From Burkholderiales bacterium Ga0077543 (GTDB lineage: Bacteria > Pseudomonadota > Gammaproteobacteria > Burkholderiales > Burkholderiaceae_C), in assembly GCA_001464055.1 (NCBI GenBank), contig LNET01000072.1, positions 56,196 through 120,195 of the forward strand: a stretch of DNA of 64,000 bases, read 5' to 3'. The notes below the pieces were generated by a model that saw only the letters and a program-made list of their open reading frames with translations, was not told where the DNA came from and did not search any database. Every line of letters starts with the position of its first letter. The first letter of the stretch is position 1. Below are positions 1 to 9,133 of this stretch, piece after piece. A program made the position numbers and the translations under genes.

Positions 1-1587
1 AACAAGCTCGAGGGCGAGCAGAAGAAGGACGCCAACCTCATCGGCCAGTTCGGCGTGGGCTTCTACAGTGGTTTCATCGTCGCCGACCGGATGACGGTGG
101 AAACCCGCCGCGCCGGCGCCAGCGCCGCGGAAGGCGTGCGCTGGTCCAGCGAAGGCACCGGCGACTTCGAGGTCGAGTCCATCACCCGCGCCGAGCGCGG
201 CACCGACGTCATCCTCCACCTGCGTGAGGGCGAGGAGGAATTCCTCAGCGCCTGGAAGCTGAAGTCCATCATCAGCAAGTACAGCGACCACATCAGCCTG
301 CCGGTGCTGATGCCCAAGACGAAGTGGGACGAAGAAAAGAAGGACACGGTTGCCACCGACGAATGGGAAACGGTGAACAAGGCCGCGGCGCTGTGGACGC
401 GCAGCAAGAGCGACATCACCGACGCCCAGTACCAGGACTTCTACAAGCAGCTGAGCTACGACCAGGAAGCGCCGCTGGCCTACACCCACAACCGCGTCGA
501 AGGTCGCAGCGAATACACGCAGCTGCTCTACGTGCCGGCGAAAGCGCCTTTCGACTTGTGGAACCGCGACAAGCGCGGCGGCGTGAAGCTGTATGTCAAG
601 CGCGTGTTCATCATGGACGACGCTGAGGCGCTGATGCCTGTGTACCTGCGCTTCGTGAAGGGCGTGATCGACAGCGCCGACCTGCCACTGAACGTCAGCC
701 GCGAACTGCTGCAGGAAAGCCGTGACGTGAAGGCCATCCGCGAAGGCAGCACCAAGCGCGTGCTGGGCATGCTGGAAGCGCTGGCCGACAGTGATAGCGC
801 AGAAGACCGCGAGAAGTACGCCAAGTTCTGGGGCGAGTTCGGCGCCGTGCTGAAGGAAGGCCTGGGCGAAGACCACGCTAACCAGGAACGCCTGGCCAAG
901 CTGCTGCGATTCGCCAGCACCCATGCCGCTGAAGCCGGGCAGAGCGTGTCGCTGGCCGATTACGTGGGGCGGATGAAGGAAGGGCAGGAAGAGATCTACT
1001 ACATCACCGCCGACACGCTGTCGGCAGCAAAGAACAGCCCGCAGCTCGAGATCTTCCGCAAGAAGGGCCTGGAAGTGCTGCTGCTGACCGACCGCGTCGA
1101 CGAGTGGATGCTCAGCCACCTGTATGAATTCGACGGCAAGACGCTGCAGAGCGTGGCCAAGGGCGGCGTCGACCTGGGCAAGCTGCAGGACGAGGAAGAA
1201 AAGAAGCAGGCCGAAGCCACCGCCGAAGCCTTCAAGCCCATGCTGGACAAACTGAAGGATGTGCTGAAGGACCGTGCCAAGGATGTTCGCACGACGGCGC
1301 GGCTGGTCGATTCACCGGCCTGCATCGTCGTCGATGAAGGCGACATGAGCTCACACCTGGCGCGCCTGCTCAAGCAAACCGGGCAGGGCGCGCCGGCGGG
1401 CAAGCCCATCCTGGAAGTGAATGCCGAACATGCGCTGGTCAAGCGCCTGGGCGGCCTGGACAGCGGCAACGGCTTTGACGAACTGGCGCACATCCTGTTC
1501 GACCAGGCGTTGCTGGCCGAAGGCGGGCAACTCGAAGACCCGGCGGCCTACGTGGCGCGTGTCAACAAGCTGCTGGTCGCTGGATGA
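1..1587 (+). CDS. htpG: Chaperone protein HtpG (Hsp90), 5' end cut by window
   Basis: ATP-dependent cytosolic Hsp90 chaperone. The reading frame is open from base 1 to a TGA at 1587, giving 528 visible residues. E. coli HtpG has 624, so roughly the first 100 residues, including the first ATP-binding motifs, lie outside the window. The visible part opens with GQFGVGFYS (visible residues 15-23), the glycine-rich ATP-lid motif of the GHKL fold. The middle domain follows (LYVKRVFI, and the [11 protein letters not shown] stretch typical of Hsp90), then the C-terminal dimerisation domain. The ATG/GTG codons near base 55 are internal, not the true start. The gene stands apart from the converging minus-strand operon that ends at 1611. 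Confidence 0.97.
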   Translation, partial: NKLEGEQKKDANLIGQFGVGFYSGFIVADRMTVETRRAGASAAEGVRWSSEGTGDFEVESITRAERGTDVILHLREGEEEFLSAWKLKSIISKYSDHISLPVLMPKTKWDEEKKDTVATDEWETVNKAAALWTRSKSDITDAQYQDFYKQLSYDQEAPLAYTHNRVEGRSEYTQLLYVPAKAPFDLWNRDKRGGVKLYVKRVFIMDDAEALMPVYLRFVKGVIDSADLPLNVSRELLQESRDVKAIREGSTKRVLGMLEALADSDSAEDREKYAKFWGEFGAVLKEGLGEDHANQERLAKLLRFASTHAAEAGQSVSLADYVGRMKEGQEEIYYITADTLSAAKNSPQLEIFRKKGLEVLLLTDRVDEWMLSHLYEFDGKTLQSVAKGGVDLGKLQDEEEKKQAEATAEAFKPMLDKLKDVLKDRAKDVRTTARLVDSPACIVVDEGDMSSHLARLLKQTGQGAPAGKPILEVNAEHALVKRLGGLDSGNGFDELAHILFDQALLAEGGQLEDPAAYVARVNKLLVAG

Positions 1588-1610
1588 GGCAGGCCGTCAG
1601 CGCTTGATCG

Positions 1611-2891
1611 TCACTCCCCGGCTGCGTGGTCCGCAAACTGCGGCAGGGCCTGCAGCGCGGCCGGGTCGAAGCTTTCGTTGCGGAAGAGCTTCGGGTAGTA
1701 GAACTCGCGCAGCGCGGCATGGAAGCTGCGCACCCGCTCTTCATAGGCCAGGGTCGACTGCATGTCGGTGCGTGCCAGGGCCTGCAGCCATCGCTCCAGC
1801 AGCACCGGTGGCGCGACCAGGGCCAACCGGCCTGCCAGGCGATCGCGCTCCAGCCGCCCCCGGGTGTAGGCTGCCGAAAGGGCTTCGGTCTGCTGGTCGC
1901 CCACCTGCTGGAAGGCGTAGTACCACTTCCATTCGAACGGTCGCTCGATCGCCGCATAGGGCGCCCACTGCGGATGGCGTTCGACGAAGGCCGCCATCGT
2001 GGCTTCTTTCGGCAGGTCCCAGGCGTCGTTCACGGCTTCGCGCTGGGTCATGACGATATCGGCGCCGGAGGGTAGGGGCACGGCCCGGTCGATCGCCGTC
2101 CGGCCCGCCGCCGGCACCAGCACGGCCAGCAGCATCCAGACGCCGATCAGCGCCGCCAGGATCGTTTCCCCCGTCTGCCGCCAGGCCGCCAGGCCAGCGC
2201 AGACCAGGGTCCAGAACAGCAGATAGGCCAGCAACAGGGCGCAGGCCGCGAGCAGGGTCGAGGTGGCTGCGCCGCTGAGGCTGGCGGCCACCACCAGTGG
2301 CAGCCCGGCGGCAACGAAGACACCGGCGGCGCGAAGCAGGGCGCGCAGCCGCCAGAGCCTGCCCGAGCCCGAGCCCGCGGACGTGGCCACCAGCAGGTCG
2401 TGGCGACCCGCCACGCGCTCGCTCGCCCGCAGGTCGTGCAGCATGACGATCAGCACCAGCGGCAGCACGAAGGCGGCGAGAAAGGCGAAATCGAAGCGGC
2501 CGACCAGGGCCAGCACCGGATGGCCCGCATCGCGTTCATGCACCTGCCCTTCCAGCGCCAGCATGCGCAGCCTGTGCTTCCAGGCCGCGTCGTCCCTGCG
2601 GCCCAGGGCCGCAAAGGCGAAGTTCGAGGGCGGGTCGAAGCTGAGGTGGAAGCTGGCATAGGCCGTGGCGCCCCAGTCCTTCTGCGCTGCCTGAACGGCC
2701 TGGCGGTCCTGGCGATCGGCCGCGAGCAGCTTGGCGATCGTGGCGTTCTGATGACGGACTTCCGCCAGGCCCGCTGCCGTGGCCAGGGCGCTCAGGCCCA
2801 GCACGACCAGCCACCAGAACAGCACGGTCCGGTCGCGGACGAGGAAGGCGGCTTCGCGCCAGACCGATCTGCAGAGCCCTGGCATGTTCAT
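1611..2891 (-). CDS. ABC-2/DUF3526-type transporter permease (second of pair)
   Basis: 426-residue integral membrane protein, last gene of the minus-strand operon that starts near 7661. It has one N-terminal membrane segment (about residues 24-42), a long extracytoplasmic region (about 45-125), then roughly five hydrophobic segments between about 130 and 265, and another soluble stretch at the C-terminus. This layout fits ABC-2 permeases of the DUF3526 type. The start overlaps the stop of the preceding permease by 4 bp, so the two are probably translationally coupled and form a heterodimer using the ATPase encoded at 4321-5037. Whether it imports or exports cannot be read from the sequence; ABC-2 permeases are mostly exporters. 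The family name rests on recognition of layout and neighbourhood. Confidence 0.8.
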   Translation of the reverse strand: MNMPGLCRSVWREAAFLVRDRTVLFWWLVVLGLSALATAAGLAEVRHQNATIAKLLAADRQDRQAVQAAQKDWGATAYASFHLSFDPPSNFAFAALGRRDDAAWKHRLRMLALEGQVHERDAGHPVLALVGRFDFAFLAAFVLPLVLIVMLHDLRASERVAGRHDLLVATSAGSGSGRLWRLRALLRAAGVFVAAGLPLVVAASLSGAATSTLLAACALLLAYLLFWTLVCAGLAAWRQTGETILAALIGVWMLLAVLVPAAGRTAIDRAVPLPSGADIVMTQREAVNDAWDLPKEATMAAFVERHPQWAPYAAIERPFEWKWYYAFQQVGDQQTEALSAAYTRGRLERDRLAGRLALVAPPVLLERWLQALARTDMQSTLAYEERVRSFHAALREFYYPKLFRNESFDPAALQALPQFADHAAGE

Positions 2892-4324
2892 GGCTGCAGC
2901 CTGCCACCGACCCGGAACAACGCCAAGCTCAGCAGGCCGAGCCAGCTCAGCAGCATCATCGTCTGCGGAGCCGCTTCGGCCAGGCGGTCCGGAGCGCTTG
3001 CTGGCTTGAACCTGAACTGCCCCAGCAGCTGCCAGCTCGAAGCATCCACACGCGTGCGGCGCTCGGCCTGGGCGTCACTGCTGCGCCGGATGTCGTCGGC
3101 GTAGCTCAGCTGCTCGGCGTGAATCCGGTTCAGGCCCTGGACGAAGGCGTAGCGCAGGTTCTCGGCTTCTTCCAGGAAGCGATGGTGGTGGGCGAGGTCG
3201 GTGCCGGCGATGGCGCGCGAAGCATCGGCAACGGCCAGCATGGGCGTCAGCCAGCCCAGCCGGCCCAGTGCTTCGGCCTGCTTGCTTTCGCCCGCCATCT
3301 GCGCCCGGGCATGGGCGTTCAGGGTGTCGGTGAGTCTTTGTTCTGCCACCTGTGCGACGACACCGCGCAGATTGACGGGCAGGTCTTCGACGCGCGCCAC
3401 CCCGTGCTTGACCAGCAGGTCGGCACGCAACTGGGCGAAGGCCGGGTCGTTCGCGTTGTGGCCGTCGGCCAGCCTGCGCCGGTCGGCCAGCATGGCCAGA
3501 TCGGTCTCGAGCTTGCCCGCAGACGGTGCGGCCTGCGCTGCCGAACTGACCGCGACCGAGGGCAGCACCAGGCACAGGCCGATCCACAGCGAGGCCAGCG
3601 TCGCCAGCGCTGCCGAACGCCGACGCAGCGTGGCCGACACCAGCAGGGCCAGTGCGCCCCACACCGACAGGTAAGCCAGGTACACCCCCAGCAAGCCCAA
3701 GGCCGCCGCCGGGGCTTCGCCCAGGCCCACGGCCAGGCCTGTGCTGAAGGCCAGGGGAACCAGCAGCAGGGCGATGAACGAGAACAGTGCCAAGGCCTTG
3801 CCCGCCAGCAACTGGCGACCGGTGGTGCCCTGGGCCAGCAGGCTGGCCAGCGTGCCGGCCTCGCGTTCACGTGAGAGCACGCCGTGGCCGAGCAGGATGA
3901 CGAGAATGGGACCGAAGAGCTGGACCACCATCGCCGGGCTGAGCCAGCTCAGCCCGCCCAGGTCGGCGCTGGCGCCCGCTGCCGCGAACATGGCCGAGTT
4001 CTGGCGATGGCCTTCCAGGAAGATCGACTGGCCGGTGACCGGGTCCAGGCCCGGATCGAACAGGGCCAGCGGCGCCGGTGTCCGGAAGACGTAGTGCCCG
4101 TAGTGCACCATGCGGTGCGGGTGGCGCTCGGGTTGCGACAGGAACGCGGTTTCCGCCTGGGTTTGATGATGCAAGCGCTCGGCGCGCTCGCCTTGCATGC
4201 GCAGCGCCGTGAGTGCCGTGGTCGCGATCAGCAGCCCCACCATCAGCAGCGCCCCGCCCAGGGCCAGGCGTGAACGCAGCCAATAGCGCCAGTCGGCAGC
4301 CGCCACCCGCAGCACGGGCCTCAC
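2888..4324 (-). CDS. ABC-2/DUF3526-type transporter permease (first of pair)
   Basis: 478-residue membrane protein, paralogous in layout to its downstream neighbour. A hydrophobic anchor at about residues 20-42 is followed by a long extracytoplasmic domain and a cluster of membrane segments (about 130-265). A second soluble region (about 265-430) precedes a final C-terminal membrane helix. It overlaps the ATPase gene upstream (stop at 4321) and the second permease downstream by 4 bp each. The tight ATPase-permease-permease arrangement after a TonB receptor suggests one envelope-spanning system for a metal chelate or related compound. The substrate is unknown. Confidence 0.8.
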   Translation of the reverse strand: MRPVLRVAAADWRYWLRSRLALGGALLMVGLLIATTALTALRMQGERAERLHHQTQAETAFLSQPERHPHRMVHYGHYVFRTPAPLALFDPGLDPVTGQSIFLEGHRQNSAMFAAAGASADLGGLSWLSPAMVVQLFGPILVILLGHGVLSREREAGTLASLLAQGTTGRQLLAGKALALFSFIALLLVPLAFSTGLAVGLGEAPAAALGLLGVYLAYLSVWGALALLVSATLRRRSAALATLASLWIGLCLVLPSVAVSSAAQAAPSAGKLETDLAMLADRRRLADGHNANDPAFAQLRADLLVKHGVARVEDLPVNLRGVVAQVAEQRLTDTLNAHARAQMAGESKQAEALGRLGWLTPMLAVADASRAIAGTDLAHHHRFLEEAENLRYAFVQGLNRIHAEQLSYADDIRRSSDAQAERRTRVDASSWQLLGQFRFKPASAPDRLAEAAPQTMMLLSWLGLLSLALFRVGGRLQP

Positions 4325-5037
4325 GCCGGCACCTTCGCGGAGAAGGCGCGATGCACGGTTTCGGTGTCGATCCGGCCGCCGCCGGGTGCGGCGAACTCGG
4401 CCACCAGTCGGCCGTCGCGCAGCAGGCCGATTCGGTCGGCCACCTGGCAGGCGCCGTAGACGTCGTGCGTCACCATCAGGATGGCCTTGCCGGCGTCGGC
4501 CAGCCCCCGCGCGAGGCCATGGAATTCGTCGATGGCGCCGGGGTCGAGGCCGGACGTGGGCTCGTCGAGCAGCAGGATGTCGCTGTCGCGCAGGATGGCC
4601 AGGGCAATGGCCACCTTCTGGCGCATGCCCTTGGAATAGCCGCGCAGCCTGAGCCCGCGCGCATCTGCGCCCAGCGAAACGCGGTCCAGCGCTGCGTCGA
4701 TGGCGTCGGCCCCGAAGCGCACCTCGGCCAGTTGCAGGAAGTAGCGCAGGTTCTCCCGCGCATCCAGGTGTTCGTACAACGAGGCGGCCTCGGGCAGGTA
4801 GGCAATGGCCCGTCGTGCGGCGACGATGTTCTCGCCGACGTCGCGGCCATTCACCACCACGCGGCCGCTGGCGGGTGGCAGGAAGCCCAGGAAGGTCGCC
4901 AGGGTCGTGGACTTGCCGGCGCCGTTGCCGCCCAGCAGCCCATACACCTCGCCGCCGGCCACGGTGAAGGAGACGCCCGACAGCACTTCCTTGCCCGAGC
5001 GCAGCACGCGCAACTGATCGGCCAGCAATCTGATCAT
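4321..5037 (-). CDS. ABC transporter ATP-binding protein
   Basis: 238-residue cytoplasmic ATPase that energises the two DUF3526-type permeases. Walker A is GGNGAGKST. The signature region is degenerate, reading YSKGMRQKV, as is common in ABC-2/CcmA-like ATPases. Walker B is LLLDEPTSGLDP and the switch histidine sits in MVTHD. I chose the ATG at 5037 (MIRLLADQLRVL); an upstream in-frame start at 5106 would add 23 residues that run into the receptor gene and do not look like an ABC N-terminus. The gene starts 12 bp after the TonB receptor stop and overlaps the next permease by 4 bp. Confidence 0.9.
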   Translation of the reverse strand: MIRLLADQLRVLRSGKEVLSGVSFTVAGGEVYGLLGGNGAGKSTTLATFLGFLPPASGRVVVNGRDVGENIVAARRAIAYLPEAASLYEHLDARENLRYFLQLAEVRFGADAIDAALDRVSLGADARGLRLRGYSKGMRQKVAIALAILRDSDILLLDEPTSGLDPGAIDEFHGLARGLADAGKAILMVTHDVYGACQVADRIGLLRDGRLVAEFAAPGGGRIDTETVHRAFSAKVPA

Positions 5038-5048
5038 GGGGGCGACCC

Positions 5049-7184
5049 TCAGAACCTGAACGCGGCCGACAGTCGCAGGCTGCGTGGCGGGCCCGGCTGC
5101 ACCCACAGGGCCGAGAACGAGTTGGTGTAGTAGGTTTCGTCGAACAGGTTGTCGATGTCCGCCCGCAGGGTGAGGGCCTTCGTCAGTTCATAGGCCGCGA
5201 ACGCCCGGGCCAGCGTGTAGGCCGGCAATTCGAAGCGGGTGATGAACTCGCCAGAACGTTGGCCGACGTGGACCAGGCCCCCGCCGAACTCCAGGCCGCG
5301 TCCGGCCAGCGCCGTGGCCTGAACCAGCTGCAGGCTCAGGCTGTGCTCGGGAATGTTCAGCAGGCGGGTGCCGGCCGGCACCGGGGCGCCAAAGTTCGCG
5401 TCGTTGAAGGTGTTGGACGTCTTGGCATCGACATAGGCGTAGGACGCCCACAGGCGCAGCCCCCGGGCAAGCTCGCCGTTCAGGTCGATCTCGAAGCCCT
5501 GGCTCTTCGCCTTGCCGATGGCCGCCAGCGTGAAGGCGCTGGGGTCGTCGACGACCAGGATGTTGTCCTGCTCGACCCGGTAGAAGGCCAGGTTGCCTTC
5601 GATGGCACCACTGAGCAGCGAGAACTTCGTGCCGGCCTCGATCGACGTCGACTGGTTCGGTTCGAAGCCGTTGCCGCGTGCGTCGGCGCCCGACAGCGGC
5701 CTGAAGTTTTCGCCATAAGTCGCGTACAGCGACACCGTGTCGCTGGCCTGGAAGACGACGCCCAACTGCGGGCTGACGCGTGTTTCCTTCTGTCTGGACA
5801 CGCGGTTGGCAGCCCGGTCTTCGAGCTTCTGCTCGTAGTCGTCGAAGCGCAGGCCAAGGCGCAGCTGCAGGCTTTCGCCCAGGTTGATCTGATCCTGCGC
5901 GAACACGCCCAGGGACTGCTGCGTCTCGACCCGGTTGGTCAGCGGGGTGGGCGTGGGCAGCGGGAACTTGCCATAGACCGGGTTGAAGACGTTGATCGCC
6001 TGCAGCTGTGCCGGCGTGGGGTTGCTGGCCAGCGTGGGCGCGCGGGCGCGCAGGAACACCTGGTCGTTTTCGAAGCGGTCGGCGTCCATGCCGAAGATCA
6101 GCCGGTGCTGCAGCCCGGCCAGCTGGAAGCGGCCGTTGACCTCGGCGCGGACGACCTGGTAGTTCGCGTCGTAGTCGCGCGAACGACGCTGCCTTGTCAG
6201 CGTCTGGCCGTCCACCAGCAGGCGCTGGCGGTTGGCGGCCAGTTCGGCTTCGGTGGAAAAACCCTCGAGCGAAGTCTTGCGTGAATTGAATCCCAGCAGC
6301 GCGCTCCAGTCCTTGCTGAAGTCGTGCTGGAACTCGAGCTGATGGCCCTGCACCTCGGCCTTCAGCGGTCCGTCTCCGGGTTCGCCCAGGAAGCGGCTGG
6401 CGGGGATGCGGCCCAGTTCACCGTTGATCGCCAGCACGCCCCGGTCGAAAGGAATTTCCTGCCGGCTGAGTTCGAGCTCGTAGACCAGCTGGCTGCGGCC
6501 ACCGATGCGCCAGGCCAGCGAGGGGCTGGCGCCCTGCTTTCGGGTTTCGATCGTGTCGCGGAAGCTGCCGGCCTGTTCAACGAAGCCGACCATGCGCAAG
6601 GCCACTGAATCCGACAGCGGGGAGGTCCAGTCGATGTCGGCGCGGTAGGTGTCGAAGCTGCCGGCCGACAGCCGGAACTCGCCGGCCCGCTCGAAGCTTG
6701 GGCGCTTGGTGACGAGGTTGACCGTGCCACCCGGTTCGCCGCGCCCGAACAGCGCTGCCCGCGGGCCTTTCAGCACGTCGACAGATTCGATGCCCGACAA
6801 GTCGCGCGGCCCGCCGAAGCCGCGGCCGGCATTGAAACCGTTGACGAGATAGTTGCTGGGCAGGTTCTCGTCACCCACGAAGCCGCGCAGGGCAAAAGCG
6901 TTCCAGAGCCCGCCGAAATTGTTCTGCCTGGCGACCGAGGCCGACAGGTCCAGCGCCTGGTTCAGGTCGACGGCACCCGAGGCGCGCAGGGTCTGAGCGT
7001 CCAGCGACTGTTCGGCCTGGGGCGTTTCCAGGCGCTTGAAGTCGCCCTGGTAGGCCTGGCGGGTGCCGGTGATGGTGATGGTGTCCGGGGCGGCGACCGG
7101 TGACACTCCGGTCTGGGCAGCGGCCGGCAAGGCCAGGAATGACGAAGAGCACAGCATCAGGGCTGCGCGATGGGTGTGTTTCAC
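5049..7184 (-). CDS. TonB-dependent siderophore receptor
   Basis: 711-residue outer-membrane receptor for ferric-siderophore-like ligands. From the GTG at 7184 the protein begins VKHTHRAALM followed by a hydrophobic core and an ALPAAAQ signal cleavage site; an upstream start at 7256 would add 24 residues ahead of this signal and is less likely. A plug domain follows (about residues 45-165), with VDVLKGPRAALFGRGEPGG, the hallmark of siderophore receptors. Then comes a 22-strand-type barrel that ends in the phenylalanine-terminated strand LRLSAAFRF. No N-terminal secretin/TonB short domain is seen, so transcriptional signalling through an anti-sigma factor is not expected. It is the only receptor in the operon and probably sets the ligand. 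Confidence 0.93.
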   Translation of the reverse strand: MKHTHRAALMLCSSSFLALPAAAQTGVSPVAAPDTITITGTRQAYQGDFKRLETPQAEQSLDAQTLRASGAVDLNQALDLSASVARQNNFGGLWNAFALRGFVGDENLPSNYLVNGFNAGRGFGGPRDLSGIESVDVLKGPRAALFGRGEPGGTVNLVTKRPSFERAGEFRLSAGSFDTYRADIDWTSPLSDSVALRMVGFVEQAGSFRDTIETRKQGASPSLAWRIGGRSQLVYELELSRQEIPFDRGVLAINGELGRIPASRFLGEPGDGPLKAEVQGHQLEFQHDFSKDWSALLGFNSRKTSLEGFSTEAELAANRQRLLVDGQTLTRQRRSRDYDANYQVVRAEVNGRFQLAGLQHRLIFGMDADRFENDQVFLRARAPTLASNPTPAQLQAINVFNPVYGKFPLPTPTPLTNRVETQQSLGVFAQDQINLGESLQLRLGLRFDDYEQKLEDRAANRVSRQKETRVSPQLGVVFQASDTVSLYATYGENFRPLSGADARGNGFEPNQSTSIEAGTKFSLLSGAIEGNLAFYRVEQDNILVVDDPSAFTLAAIGKAKSQGFEIDLNGELARGLRLWASYAYVDAKTSNTFNDANFGAPVPAGTRLLNIPEHSLSLQLVQATALAGRGLEFGGGLVHVGQRSGEFITRFELPAYTLARAFAAYELTKALTLRADIDNLFDETYYTNSFSALWVQPGPPRSLRLSAAFRF

Positions 7185-7352
7185 GGTGCAAGCTCGGTCG
7201 GGCCGGACTCGGAACGGCCGCGCGATCAGGCGGAGACCGGGTGTTCCTTCCGGCACCAGTGGCCAGGGGGTGGCGCCCGCCTGCTCGCGTGCCGACCTGT
7301 CGCGGTGGACAGGCCTTCACGGCGGCGGTTCAGCGGGTCGCGCAGGCGGCGG

Positions 7353-7661
7353 TCAGAGGCTGGGCGCGGCCAGCGGCGGCCCACGGGCCTTCAGACCCGA
7401 TCGCGGCGCCAGCGCCACGACCCGGTCGACCCGGGGGGCAGCCTCCTGCACCGCGGCCACGATCGGCATCAGCAGTCCGGCTTTTGGCGGCAGCGGCCCG
7501 GCATCGTCCTGCCCCGAGGCCTTGAACAGGCAGATCGCGCAGGCCTGCGCTGAGTGTTCGCCTTCGTGACTGGCTTCTTCTGCGTGAACGTGCCCGGTCA
7601 GCAGCAGTTGCGCCCAAAGCAAAGCCAGCACGCCAAGCAGCGCAACCCAGTTCCTGTACAT
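7353..7661 (-). CDS. Small His/Cys-rich membrane-anchored protein (DUF2946-like)
   Basis: 102-residue protein, apparently first gene of the iron/metal operon. From the ATG at 7661 it has a hydrophobic N-terminal segment (residues 6-22). Directly after it is a metal-binding-like patch with His24, His26, His32 and His36 and a CAIC motif (Cys41, Cys44). A second hydrophobic stretch lies near residues 58-70. The layout recalls the DUF2946 family, small proteins often encoded beside TonB receptors, but I cannot confirm membership. The start could be 11 codons upstream (7694). About 170 bases separate it from the receptor gene, so cotranscription is inferred from shared direction and the absence of an obvious terminator. 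Confidence 0.6.
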   Translation of the reverse strand: MYRNWVALLGVLALLWAQLLLTGHVHAEEASHEGEHSAQACAICLFKASGQDDAGPLPPKAGLLMPIVAAVQEAAPRVDRVVALAPRSGLKARGPPLAAPSL

Positions 7662-8058
7662 CGGGGCCCGGCTGCGCGGGCAAGTTCTGTCCACGCTTTT
7701 CAGCCTTGCGCCAGCAATTGCAGCCTGGACGGCAGCCCACCGGTCTGCGAGAGCGCAGCCAGGTCCGGGGCGTGCCAGGTTTGGAGTTGGAGCATGGCGG
7801 ACAGAGGGTGAGCCTGATCAGAGCCTGAAGCGTGCATGAAGCAATGGCACGCCTACATGATATGGCATTCTCATTTAGTTTGTGTGAATGGAGCTCGGTT
7901 TCCGGCGAATCAGTCCGTCTGTACAGGGGCAGCGCTGTTTCATGGCACCGTTCAGCCCATGGTCGGCCCAACCAGCCCCCCGACCTGGCGAGAGACCGCT
8001 GCACACGCCATCGGGTGCCCTGCGGCGAAGTGTTCAGCCAGCGGGCAAGCGCGAAGGG
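7662..8058. other. 397-bp intergenic region, promoter side of the TonB/ABC operon
   Basis: No convincing gene is seen on either strand. The region is more AT-rich around 7850-7890 than its surroundings and contains the Fur-box-like site listed separately. The rest is probably a leader of about 190 bases for the minus-strand operon, followed by the tail region of srkA, which converges on the same side from 8059. Confidence 0.5.
7857..7877 (-). promoter_or_regulatory. Fur-box-like operator
   Basis: Read on the minus strand the site is TAAATGAGAATGCCATATCA. It contains the ATGAGAAT core typical of Fur boxes and an imperfect inverted arrangement (TGAGAAT, 2-nt spacer, CATATCA) close to the TGATAAT-N-ATTATCA model. 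It lies about 195 bases upstream of the first gene of the receptor/ABC operon. That fits iron repression, but the second half-site is weak. Confidence 0.4.
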
Positions 8059-9093
8059 CTAGAGGCCGTGCGCGCCCATCGCCTCCAGCTGCTCCCGCAG
8101 CTGAGTCGTCTGCTGGCTCCAGTAGGCGGGTGTGCCGAAGTACGGGAAGTGCAGCGGGAAGGTCGGGTCGGCCCAGCGCTCGGCCAGCCAGGCGCTGTGG
8201 CGGAGCATGCGCAGCGTACGCAGGGGCTCGATCAGGACCCTTTCGCGGTCGTCGAAGTCGCTGAACTGCTCGTAGCCCTCGAGCAGGGTGTTCAGCTGCA
8301 ACGCCATGGTCTGGCGGTCTCCGCTCACCAGCATCCACAGGTCCTGCACGGCCGGGCCCTGCATGGCGTCGTCCAGGTCCACCACATGCGGGCCAGCTGC
8401 GTCGCCAGACTGCCGCCACAGCACGTTCCCCGGATGGCAGTCGCCGTGCAGGCGCAGCGTGGCCACTGGCCCCAGCGCATCGAAGGCCGCGACGGTGGCT
8501 TCGAGCGCGCGTTGGCAGACTTCGTCCCAGGCCGGGCGCTCGGCGTCCGTGACGAAGCCACCTTCCAGCAGCAGGCGCCGTGCGCGTTCGCCGTCGGCAC
8601 GGGCGTTCAACACATGGCGGTGGGCAAAGGGCTGGCGGCGGCCCACGGCGTGCAGGCGGCCGATGAAGCGGCCGATCTGGCGCAGCACCTCGGGGTCATC
8701 CAGTTCGGGCTGCCGGCCGGCGCAACGGGTGGCGACGGCCATGCGGTGGGGCGGGCCGCCCGCCGCCGGCAGGGTGGCCAGGGTGGGGGGGTCGCCCTGC
8801 AGCCAAAGCTCGTCGCCCCCGGCCCTGGCAAGCCCGTGCAACACCAGAGGCGGCACCACCGGCACTTCGGCAGCCGCCAGTTCCAGCGCAAATGCATGCT
8901 CTTCCAGAATCTGCGCGTCGGTCCAGCGGCCGGGTCGGTAGAACTTCGCGACCACGGCGTCGCCGTCTTCCAGCATCACCTGGAACACGCGGTTCTCGTA
9001 GGAGTTGAGTTGCAGGATGCGGCCGTCGCCTCGCAGGCTGACGGCGTCCAGGGCGTCCAGCACCTGTTGGGGGGTCAGGTCAGCGTAATTCAC
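8059..9093 (-). CDS. srkA: Stress response Ser/Thr kinase SrkA (YihE/RdoA)
   Basis: Cytosolic aminoglycoside-phosphotransferase-fold protein kinase. In E. coli the homologue counters programmed death after envelope and oxidative stress. The sequence follows SrkA closely: LNSYENRVFQV near the N-terminus, VAKFYRPGRW with the ATP-binding lysine, and ILEEHAFALEL. The catalytic loop is LRLHGDCHPGNVLW, then the metal-binding VVDLDDAMQGPAVQDLWML. The C-terminus holds IEPLRTLRML and RWADPTFPLHFPYF. From the GTG at 9093 the product is 344 residues, against about 328 in E. coli; another GTG at 9114 would add 7 residues. There are no operon partners; the neighbour at 9134 is on the same strand. Confidence 0.93.
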   Translation of the reverse strand: MNYADLTPQQVLDALDAVSLRGDGRILQLNSYENRVFQVMLEDGDAVVAKFYRPGRWTDAQILEEHAFALELAAAEVPVVPPLVLHGLARAGGDELWLQGDPPTLATLPAAGGPPHRMAVATRCAGRQPELDDPEVLRQIGRFIGRLHAVGRRQPFAHRHVLNARADGERARRLLLEGGFVTDAERPAWDEVCQRALEATVAAFDALGPVATLRLHGDCHPGNVLWRQSGDAAGPHVVDLDDAMQGPAVQDLWMLVSGDRQTMALQLNTLLEGYEQFSDFDDRERVLIEPLRTLRMLRHSAWLAERWADPTFPLHFPYFGTPAYWSQQTTQLREQLEAMGAHGL

Positions 9094-9133
9094 CGCCCGA
9101 GGATAGCCGCGCACCCCAGCGGCGCTTCGGCGA

